Shown here one piece after another: positions 1 through 4,829 of a DNA stretch of 5,199 bases. The position numbers and the translations under genes were made by a program. Each line of letters begins with the position of its first letter. The first letter of the stretch is position 1. The notes beneath the pieces are model-generated. The model worked only from the letters and a program-made list of their open reading frames with translations. It made no database searches and was not told the DNA's origin. The stretch covers positions 1 through 5,199 of the forward strand of contig CAMJXZ010000246.1 in NCBI GenBank assembly GCA_946409855.1, written 5' to 3'. The DNA is from an uncultured Clostridia bacterium. GTDB taxonomy: Bacteria > Bacillota > Clostridia > Christensenellales > Aristaeellaceae.

Positions 1-2
1 CA

Positions 3-119
3 GCCGGCGAAGTCACCGGCGGCATCCATGGCGGCAACCGTCTGGGCGGCAACGCCATCGTCGAGATCTTTGTTTCCGGCCGCACCGCCGCTCAGGCTGT
101 GACCGAGGACAACAAGTAA
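3..119 (+). CDS. FAD-dependent fumarate reductase / flavocytochrome c-type flavoprotein, C-terminal fragment
   Basis: Only the last 38 codons and the TAA stop are in the window; the start lies upstream. The fragment begins A-G-E-V-T-G-G-I-H-G-G-N-R-L-G-G-N-A-I and ends TAAQAVTEDNK. The AGEVTGG(I/V)HG-x-NRLGGNA block is the C-terminal FAD-binding signature of the fumarate reductase/succinate dehydrogenase flavoprotein superfamily, including flavocytochrome c fumarate reductase, urocanate reductase and related anaerobic enoate reductases. In these proteins the block contacts the FAD and lies next to the substrate-binding domain. Enzymes of this group reduce a C=C bond in an unsaturated acid using FAD, often with covalently bound FMN as electron feed. 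The substrate cannot be told from this fragment. A strong terminator follows 64 bases downstream, so this is the last gene of its transcript. The superfamily assignment is firm; the exact enzyme is open. Confidence 0.88.
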   Translation, partial: AGEVTGGIHGGNRLGGNAIVEIFVSGRTAAQAVTEDNK

Positions 120-183
120 GCTGAGCATTTGCCGGAAATGACCGACTCCGGTTTATCCGGTACTGCAAAAACGTTCCTGAAGC

Positions 184-222
184 AAAAGCCGCGCGGGACA
201 GCCCTATCCCGCGTGGCTTTTT
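184..222 (+). terminator. Intrinsic terminator of the flavoprotein gene
   Basis: A 14-bp stem (185-198 with 207-220, one G-U wobble) with an 8-base loop and a GC-rich core (CGCGGGA/TCCCGCG) runs straight into TTTTT at 218-222. This is a textbook Rho-independent terminator for the + strand gene ending at 119. On the - strand the same stem is followed by TTTTGC, so it could also stop read-through from the convergent aminopeptidase operon. Confidence 0.92.
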
Positions 223-268
223 GAAATATTATTAGCAAGCAAACGCTTTTTCAGACATCGTCCCCTGA

Positions 269-306
269 CGGAATGCGTTTCCCGGCATAAAACAGGACGC
301 ATTCCG
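269..306. repeat. Perfect 10-bp inverted repeat
   Basis: CGGAATGCGT at 269-278 is exactly repeated in inverse as ACGCATTCCG at 297-306, with an 18-base spacer. Neither strand has a T-run directly after it, so it is not a standard terminator by itself. Its right arm is shared with the neighbouring hairpin at 295-331, so the two structures cannot form together in one RNA. Confidence 0.75.
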
Positions 307-331
307 GAAAAGAATCCTTTGGAACGCGTCC
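287..331 (-). terminator. Probable intrinsic terminator of the aminopeptidase operon
   Basis: Read on the - strand, GGACGCGTTCC (331-321) pairs over 11 bp with GGAATGCGTCC (305-295) across a 15-base loop and is followed by TGTTTTAT. One position is a G-U wobble in the - strand RNA. The same position would be an A-C mismatch in + strand RNA, which fits a terminator working for the - strand. It begins 37 bases after the aminopeptidase stop codon. The T-run is imperfect and the loop is long, so termination may be incomplete. Confidence 0.65.
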
Positions 332-368
332 CGAACTTTTGTCTTCAGCAATCAGAACCAGGTATGTT

Positions 369-1598
369 TTATGCCCATGTGCCGTTTCGGAATACAGCCG
401 CTTTGGTGCCGTCCTGCCGGATACCGTCAATGGAAAGGTCTTCTGCGCCGATCATGAAATCCACATGAATGATGGAATCGTTAATGCCCCTTTCGCGCGC
501 TTCGTCGGTGTTCAGATTCTCTCCGTCGGGCAGCACTTCCTTGAAGCCGGCGCCAAGCGCCACATGACAGCAGGCGTTTTCGTCGAACAATGTTTCGTAG
601 AAAAGGAAACCGCACCGGTTGACCGGGCTTTCCTTGGGGACAAGGGCCACTTCGCCGAGCATCGCGGCCCCTTCGTCCATTTTGATCATCCGCTCCAGGA
701 GCTCCTGCCCTTTCCCGGCCCTGCAGGATACGGCACGGCCGTTTTCAAAGGTGATGGAAAAGTCCTCGATCAGCTGGCTGTGGTAGGAAAGCGGCTTTAC
801 CGCCACCAGCGTCCCTTCGCATTTCCCGGCTATGGGGGATGTAAAAATCTCTTCCGTGGGCATGTTGGGAATGTAGAAGGCTCCGTTGGTCGGGTTGACG
901 ACACCAGCACCTTCCCACCTGGCGCCCGGAATCAGGTCCACTGTGAAATCTGTTCCGTTGGCGCTGTGGTAGCGCAGAGAAGAAAAGCCCTGTTCATTCA
1001 GCCAGGCGGCTTTCTTTTCGATGAAATCGGTATGCTCTTTCCAGGCGGCCACCGGGTCGTTGTCTTCCGTCACCCGCACCGTACTGAGCACCGCCTCCCA
1101 CAGCCTGTCCACGGCATCCTCCGCTTCCGGGAAGCATTTCTTCGCCCATTTTTCGGACGGATACGCAGCGATCACCCATTGATGCCTGCCGTCGATCTGG
1201 TTCCGGTAGGGCTTGACGATCCTGCCGCGGCACTGCATCACGTCGGACAGCTTCTTTGGGTCCACGCCCCGCATCGCGTCCGGATCGTCCGAGGCGATAT
1301 AAATCCGGCAGGGCAGGTCTTTCACCATCTGCCTGAGCTTTTCTTCTTCCCATGGCAGGACGGCGGACAGGGTGTCCTGATCCGCGTACAGGAAATTCAG
1401 CCGGGACTGTACGTCATAGGTCCAGTCCACGTTGACTTTTTTCGCCCCGGCCCGGTAGCATTCCTCGATGACCATGGCGGCAAAAGCGTGCTGTTCCACG
1501 GAGACGGTCAATTGCACGACCTGTCCGTGCCGGACGTTCGCGCCGGTGCGGACGATCAGCTCCGCGTACTTTTTCTGAAGCTTTTCTGATATGTTCAT
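369..1598 (-). CDS. ampS: M29-family metallo-aminopeptidase (AmpS/AmpT-like)
   Basis: The product is a 409-residue cytoplasmic aminopeptidase of peptidase family M29, which removes N-terminal residues from peptides using a two-metal site. No signal peptide is present, and the length matches the roughly 410 residues usual for the family. Visible signatures in order: NxxxxQPGQ-like region near residues 19-31 (TGANVRHGQVVQL), NMPTEEIFTSP with Glu250, MLGEVALVP with Glu316, DENACCHVALG with His345, and IHVDFMIG with His378 and Asp380. These correspond to the Glu, Glu, His, His, Asp metal ligands known from Thermus aminopeptidase T and Staphylococcus AmpS. The conserved active-site Tyr expected seven residues after His345 is Phe352 here. 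ATG at 1598 was chosen because AGGAGG (1612-1607) lies 8 bases upstream; an in-frame ATG at 1619 overlaps the previous gene and has no ribosome binding site. It is the second gene of an operon with the 105-aa protein gene. Substrate range cannot be read from the sequence. Confidence 0.93.
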   Translation of the reverse strand: MNISEKLQKKYAELIVRTGANVRHGQVVQLTVSVEQHAFAAMVIEECYRAGAKKVNVDWTYDVQSRLNFLYADQDTLSAVLPWEEEKLRQMVKDLPCRIYIASDDPDAMRGVDPKKLSDVMQCRGRIVKPYRNQIDGRHQWVIAAYPSEKWAKKCFPEAEDAVDRLWEAVLSTVRVTEDNDPVAAWKEHTDFIEKKAAWLNEQGFSSLRYHSANGTDFTVDLIPGARWEGAGVVNPTNGAFYIPNMPTEEIFTSPIAGKCEGTLVAVKPLSYHSQLIEDFSITFENGRAVSCRAGKGQELLERMIKMDEGAAMLGEVALVPKESPVNRCGFLFYETLFDENACCHVALGAGFKEVLPDGENLNTDEARERGINDSIIHVDFMIGAEDLSIDGIRQDGTKAAVFRNGTWA

Positions 1599-1605
1599 GG
1601 AAACA

Positions 1606-1613
1606 CCCTCCTT
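1606..1613 (-). promoter_or_regulatory. Ribosome binding site of the aminopeptidase gene, overlapping the upstream stop codon
   Basis: On the - strand the sequence AAGGAGGG sits 8 bases (counted from AGGAGG) before the ATG at 1598. Its first two A's are the last two bases of the TAA stop (1614-1612) of the upstream gene. It decides the start codon of the aminopeptidase and suggests that ribosomes ending the first gene help to start the second. Confidence 0.85.
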
Positions 1614-1929
1614 ATTCATCGTCTTCATCATCGTTGTTCCCGAACCGCCCGGAAAAAAGCATCGCGTTCCAGGCAGCCTGCGCTTCCTGACTTTCTTTCC
1701 GGTCCCGCCACGCGTCGATCTCGGCGCAAATGGCCAGCATCTCATCCACCAGCATTTCCTCTGTGCGGGGCCGGGCCTGACGGACGTAAGAGGTCATCCG
1801 GTCGATCGCTTTCGGGCTTCCCAACTGGCCGGCCATCACATGCGCCAGCTCCGCGTGAAACCCAAGTTCCGTAACCGCTTCCGCCAGTCTGTCCCGGGCC
1901 TGTGCCCATAACCGCCGATGTTCCGACAT
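1612..1929 (-). CDS. Conserved hypothetical small helical protein upstream of the aminopeptidase
   Basis: The product is a 105-residue soluble protein without signal peptide or membrane segment. I do not know a function or a named domain for it. The sequence looks almost entirely alpha-helical and charged. Its most conserved-looking stretch is about residues 36-67 (LGSPKAIDRMTSYVRQ, then ARPRTEEMLVDEMLAI). I recall similar small proteins with a 'RM-SY-...-A-PR-...-DEMLAI' core as uncharacterised open frames in Clostridia, but I cannot check this here. The last nine residues (GNNDDEDDE) form an acidic tail. ATG at 1929 follows GGGAGG (1939-1934) with a 4-base gap. It is the first gene after the promoter at 1962-1991, and its stop lies 13 bases before the aminopeptidase start. 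Tight coupling suggests a related role, for example partner or regulator of the peptidase, but this is context only. Codon pattern and signals support a real gene. Confidence 0.82.
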   Translation of the reverse strand: MSEHRRLWAQARDRLAEAVTELGFHAELAHVMAGQLGSPKAIDRMTSYVRQARPRTEEMLVDEMLAICAEIDAWRDRKESQEAQAAWNAMLFSGRFGNNDDEDDE

Positions 1930-1961
1930 ATGCCCTCCCAGCGTCTGATGATTTCCGGTTC

Positions 1962-1991
1962 AGTATAGCACAGCCGCAGGCAAATTGCCAG
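1962..1991 (-). promoter_or_regulatory. Promoter of the 105-aa protein / aminopeptidase operon
   Basis: On the - strand, TATACT (1967-1962) is a five-of-six -10 box preceded directly by TGC (1970-1968), giving an extended -10. CTGGCA (1991-1986) is a weak four-of-six -35 box at 18-bp spacing. Transcription would start near 1955, about 25 bases before the ATG at 1929. This is a sigma-A-type promoter whose strength probably rests on the extended -10. Confidence 0.72.
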
Positions 1992-1997
1992 CAGGAT

Positions 1998-2012
1998 TTT
2001 CCCGCACGGAAA
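1998..2012. promoter_or_regulatory. Short dyad between the two divergent promoters (possible operator)
   Basis: TTTCC (1998-2002) and GGAAA (2008-2012) form a 5-bp dyad with a 5-base spacer. Its centre (2005) falls almost exactly midway between the -35 boxes of the two divergent promoters. A further GGAAA occurs at 2026-2030. A shared regulator could bind here, but a dyad this short can occur by chance and no regulator gene is nearby. Confidence 0.25.
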
Positions 2013-2016
2013 CCGG

Positions 2017-2045
2017 TTGATTTGCGGAAAGAAAAAGCCTATACT
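2017..2045 (+). promoter_or_regulatory. Promoter of the GNAT acetyltransferase gene
   Basis: TTGATT (2017-2022) and TATACT (2040-2045) are separated by exactly 17 bp, a good sigma-A-type promoter. Transcription would start near 2052, leaving an untranslated leader of about 70 bases before the ATG at 2121. I see no riboswitch or attenuator structure of note in that leader. Confidence 0.8.
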
Positions 2046-2120
2046 GTGTTTGTCTCCAATGCAGCCTGCCGAAGCGGAGGATGGAAAACGATCCGCCTGG
2101 CAAAGGAAAAGAGGTATGCC

Positions 2121-2567
2121 ATGATCATCCGGGAAACACAACTGACAGAGGAAACACTGAACCTGCTGATCGCCATGTCCCGCGACTGGGAAAAGGAAAA
2201 CAGCTGCTACGGCTACCGCGCCAACCGGCGGGAGGACATTGAGGGGAACCGGATCTTTCTGGCGGAAGAAAACGGAACCGCTGTCGGCTATCTGTTCGGC
2301 CAGGCTTTCCTGTCCAAAAACATGCGGTCCGTCATGCCGGAAGGCTCCAGGTGCTTTGAGGTCGAAGAACTGTACGTGATTCCCGCCCGGCGCTCTCAGG
2401 GCATCGGGAAGGCACTGTTTGAATACGCGGCGCAAGCGCTGCAGACGGATACAGAGTACATGGTGCTGAGCACGGCGACCAAAAACTGGAAGGCCGTATT
2501 CCATTTCTATCTGGATGAACTGGACATGACGTTCTGGAGCGCCCGGCTGTTCAAAAAGATCCGGTGA
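2121..2567 (+). CDS. GNAT-family N-acetyltransferase
   Basis: The product is a 148-residue single-domain protein of the Gcn5-related N-acetyltransferase fold, which transfers the acetyl group of acetyl-CoA to an amine. The acetyl-CoA signature is clear: beta-4 FEVEELYVIP (79-88) runs into R91-S-Q-G94-I-G96, the (Q/R)xxGx(G/A) pyrophosphate-binding loop. The next helix is KALFEYAAQAL. Towards the C-terminus LSTATKNW and HFYLDELDM (about residues 116-136) match the beta-5/alpha-4 'N...FY...' region of the fold. AVGYLFGQAF (54-63) is the beta-2/beta-3 part. ATG at 2121 is preceded by AAAAGAGG at 2107-2114; the overlapping ATG at 2116 is out of frame. It has its own promoter, is divergent from the aminopeptidase operon and converges on the nucleotidase gene. 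The substrate cannot be deduced; small molecules, peptides or protein N-termini are all possible. Confidence 0.9.
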   Translation: MIIRETQLTEETLNLLIAMSRDWEKENSCYGYRANRREDIEGNRIFLAEENGTAVGYLFGQAFLSKNMRSVMPEGSRCFEVEELYVIPARRSQGIGKALFEYAAQALQTDTEYMVLSTATKNWKAVFHFYLDELDMTFWSARLFKKIR

Positions 2568-2617
2568 TCGGCGTACCGTCTGTCCGGCAACTGGCACCGT
2601 GCCGGCCCGCGGCATCG

Positions 2618-2651
2618 TTTCCGGAGGCTTCCGCAAGCCGTCCGCCGGAAA
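2618..2651. repeat. Two-tier hairpin in the 3' untranslated region of the acetyltransferase gene
   Basis: TTTCCGG (2618-2624) pairs with CCGGAAA (2645-2651), and inside this GGCTT (2626-2630) pairs with AAGCC (2635-2639) around a 4-base loop. There is no T-run right after the stem on the + strand beyond a short TCTTTT at 2655-2660. It may protect the transcript end or assist the terminator that follows at 2674. Confidence 0.5.
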
Positions 2652-2673
2652 TCATCTTTTGTAACCACCCGGC

Positions 2674-2707
2674 AAAAAGAACGGAAAGCGTCCCCTCCGT
2701 TCTTTTT
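2674..2707. terminator. Bidirectional intrinsic terminator between acetyltransferase and nucleotidase genes
   Basis: AAAAAGAACGGA (2674-2685) and TCCGTTCTTTTT (2696-2707) form a perfect 12-bp stem with a 10-base loop. The A-run and T-run at the stem ends give a U-tract on either strand, so it can end both convergent transcripts. On the - strand the hairpin starts at the last base of the nucleotidase TGA stop codon (2709-2707). Confidence 0.9.
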
Positions 2708-4734
2708 CATTCCCCGGTCAGGGTAATGGAAACCAGGACAGGCTCGTCGACCAGGTATTCCCAGACATAGCCCGGGCTTTCTTCCTGTTCTTTCTTTAAA
2801 GCGATGCCGAGCGCGGTCGCCAGGTCTCCCTGATTGATAAACAGCAGCACCTGGTCATACTTCCCGTCCAGCCTGCAGCCCATGCAGCCGCGGGGCACAT
2901 CCTGATAATCCACGACGACGGGCATCTCCAGGGTCTGTCCGTTCAGCGCGACGGTGATCCTGCTGCCCATCGCATAACCTTTGGAGATGAATTCGGAGGC
3001 GCTAATCTCAAGCGTCAGGTTCCCATATTTCTGAATCCCGGAAACCGCGGTCCGGATACCGCTGGCCGCAGGGGCCTCTTCCTGCCTGATCTCCACGCCC
3101 CTTTCCCCGGTGTCCACCGGGATGAAGCCCTGATTCTTTTTGCTTTCCTCCCGCAAAACCCGGATCGCCGCCTCGTTGTCGGCCGGCGCTTCCGCTTCCG
3201 GGACGACCGGTTCCTTGTTTTCAAAAACACTGCCCGGAATTGAGGCGCTGTAACTGCTGACGCAGACGCGGTATATTGTTTCCGTGTCGTCCGGATCCAC
3301 CGGGGTACCGTCCGGCAGGGTGATGCTTAAAATCCTGTAATTCCGCTCGGCTCGGTCGGTCAGCTCATTCCCGTCAGCGGTATACGTAAAGGTCAGCCCG
3401 GTCATCTGGTCCCCATAATTTGGGTTTTTCAGCCCGTTGACCAGATGCCTCGCCAGTTCCCGGCCGTTCAGTTCATATACCAGCAGACTGTTCCCGAAAG
3501 GCAGGATCGTATAGATATCATACACCGTGATCTTCCGGCTTGTCTGCCCCCTGGGAAGGTCCAGGCTGGTGCGGATCCCGCCGTTGTTGTAAAACGCCAT
3601 GACGGTCCCCTGATCCTTCGTCGCCCGGAGAAACAGCCCGGTCAGCCAGTTCCCGGCGCTGCTCGCGCCGACTCTGGACAGCTTTATGACCGGCGTATCA
3701 ATCTGTCCCAGCACCTCGCTCATCTCTTCCCGGATGGCGTCCCAGCCGGCGCGGGAAACCGCGAGAACCTCTTCATCCAGCAGGGAGGCGTTTTCCCGCG
3801 TATCATACAGTTTGGCCGGTTCTTCCGTGACAGACACATACGCCCATTCTTCCACCCGGAGGCCGCCGTCCGCACTGAAGACCAGCGCCGCGGAAGCATA
3901 GCCGTTCCCCTGGCTGCCGCCCTGGATGCAGGGGATCCCGTTGGACGCGGCGGTACAGACCGTCTGATGGGTATGCCCGCCGCACACCAGGTCCACCAGC
4001 ATGGGATCCATCTGTTCCGCCACCTCCAGCGGGTCATGGTGGGCCAGGATGATCAGGGCATCCGGCCGCTCCTGCTGATGGATCTCCCGGATCAGCCTGT
4101 CCAGGCTGGCCAGGCTCCCGTCGATCCTGTACGGCTCGATCATGGACCGCATGATGCTCCCGCTGAAATCCGGGATATAGCCGACGACGGCGATCCGCTT
4201 CCCGGCTTTCTCCACGATCGTATAGTCCCGGGTAAAGGGCACCCGTTCTCCCGTCGCCCGGTCGTACAGGCCGGAAGCAAGCACCGGTATTTGGGGGTCT
4301 CCCATGTAATCCCCCAGCACGTACGGCGCCAGGGTAGCGTCCTGATCCGCGGTGTATTCCGTCACGTCCCAGTCGAACTCATGATTGCCCAGGCAGATCG
4401 CGTCATAGCCCATCATGTCCATCGCCGCGCGGATGACGGCGCCCCCGGTCAGACCGGATACGGGCGGGCCTTCAAACAAATCCCCGCCGTCCAGCAGCAG
4501 AACGTCGTCATACCGGTCCGACCGTCGTGCGTCCCCAAGCAAAGCGGCGATCCTCGCGAGCCGGTATTGAAACCTGTCCTCCCGGCCGGAAGAAGCATCC
4601 AGGATATAGCCGTGAAGATCCGTCGTCTCGAAAACGAGAATCCGCTTTTCCGCCTGCTCCTCCGCGCCGCCCGCCGGCATCAGGGAAAATGCCAGAAAAA
4701 GAATCACCAGCAGCGCAGTCAGCTTTTTCATCAT
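2707..4734 (-). CDS. Secreted 5'-nucleotidase / 2',3'-cyclic phosphodiesterase-family metallophosphoesterase with extra C-terminal module
   Basis: This 675-residue exported enzyme should hydrolyse extracellular nucleotides to nucleosides and phosphate for uptake. Residues 1-24 are a signal peptide (MMKK, hydrophobic core, cleavage probably after AGGA); there is no lipobox Cys, LPXTG or C-terminal membrane anchor. The metallophosphoesterase domain (about 30-300) has all two-metal motifs: D39-L-H41, G84-D85, G116-N-H118-E119, H232/H233 and G253-H254-T-H256. The 5'-nucleotidase C-terminal domain (about 340-510) carries the substrate-binding YNNGGIR (382-388) and LPFGN (411-415). UshA-type enzymes usually end near 550 residues. 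Here an acidic Pro/Ala/Glu-rich linker (about 507-560) leads to another domain (about 566-675) with KYGNLTLEI and INQGDLATALG, resembling the C-terminal barrel of DUF62 SAM hydroxide adenosyltransferases. AAGGAG lies 6 bases before the first of two tandem ATG codons (4734 and 4731). It lies 95 bases after the DUF554 gene and may be cotranscribed. Exact substrate is unknown. Confidence 0.92.
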   Translation of the reverse strand: MMKKLTALLVILFLAFSLMPAGGAEEQAEKRILVFETTDLHGYILDASSGREDRFQYRLARIAALLGDARRSDRYDDVLLLDGGDLFEGPPVSGLTGGAVIRAAMDMMGYDAICLGNHEFDWDVTEYTADQDATLAPYVLGDYMGDPQIPVLASGLYDRATGERVPFTRDYTIVEKAGKRIAVVGYIPDFSGSIMRSMIEPYRIDGSLASLDRLIREIHQQERPDALIILAHHDPLEVAEQMDPMLVDLVCGGHTHQTVCTAASNGIPCIQGGSQGNGYASAALVFSADGGLRVEEWAYVSVTEEPAKLYDTRENASLLDEEVLAVSRAGWDAIREEMSEVLGQIDTPVIKLSRVGASSAGNWLTGLFLRATKDQGTVMAFYNNGGIRTSLDLPRGQTSRKITVYDIYTILPFGNSLLVYELNGRELARHLVNGLKNPNYGDQMTGLTFTYTADGNELTDRAERNYRILSITLPDGTPVDPDDTETIYRVCVSSYSASIPGSVFENKEPVVPEAEAPADNEAAIRVLREESKKNQGFIPVDTGERGVEIRQEEAPAASGIRTAVSGIQKYGNLTLEISASEFISKGYAMGSRITVALNGQTLEMPVVVDYQDVPRGCMGCRLDGKYDQVLLFINQGDLATALGIALKKEQEESPGYVWEYLVDEPVLVSITLTGE

Positions 4735-4829
4735 ATTCCTCTCCTTTCCCGTATGCCTTGTTCGGGCAAACCATTCACTGTCCGGTAAGCGTCAGCGATC
4801 CATGCATCGCGTCGTTTAAAGCACAGCCT
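4735..4829 (-). other. Gap between the DUF554 gene and the nucleotidase gene
   Basis: These 95 bases hold the nucleotidase ribosome binding site (AAGGAG, 4746-4741) and a small hairpin: GCGAT and ATCGC arms at 4795-4799 and 4806-4810, with no T-run. I find no promoter with acceptable -35 and -10 boxes and no intrinsic terminator on the - strand. Cotranscription of the two genes is therefore the simplest reading. Confidence 0.5.

Larger units (their letters stand above)
223..368. other. Convergent intergenic region with nested inverted repeats
   Basis: This non-coding gap lies between the flavoprotein terminator and the stop codon of the aminopeptidase gene. I see no credible open frame with a ribosome binding site in it. 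It contains three related segments, 269-278, 295-306 and 321-331; the middle one can pair with either of the others. The 295-305/321-331 pairing makes the likely terminator of the - strand operon. Confidence 0.6.

Noticed and set aside
339..1589. A 416-codon open frame on the + strand
   Set aside because: It lies antisense to the aminopeptidase, whose motifs, start signal and length are convincing. The + strand translation is rich in His, Pro, Gly and Arg, as expected for a GC-rich antisense frame, and it has no ribosome binding site.
1599..1745. N-terminal extension of the aminopeptidase frame upstream of 1598
   Set aside because: The extension is Arg/Gly-rich, overlaps the 105-aa gene in another frame and bypasses the strong AGGAGG that fits the ATG at 1598; with the shorter start the metal-ligand numbering agrees with Thermus aminopeptidase T.
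1836..2636. A 266-codon open frame on the - strand
   Set aside because: It runs antisense through the whole acetyltransferase gene and across both divergent promoters; the GNAT frame on the + strand has the acetyl-CoA motif and a clear ribosome binding site.
3445..4788. A 447-codon open frame on the + strand
   Set aside because: It is antisense to the nucleotidase. The translation shows no recognisable domain, has the same His/Pro/Arg bias and begins without a start signal.
4795..4810. GCGAT/ATCGC hairpin as a terminator between the DUF554 and nucleotidase genes
   Set aside because: The stem has only 5 bp and there is no T-run on the - strand after it.
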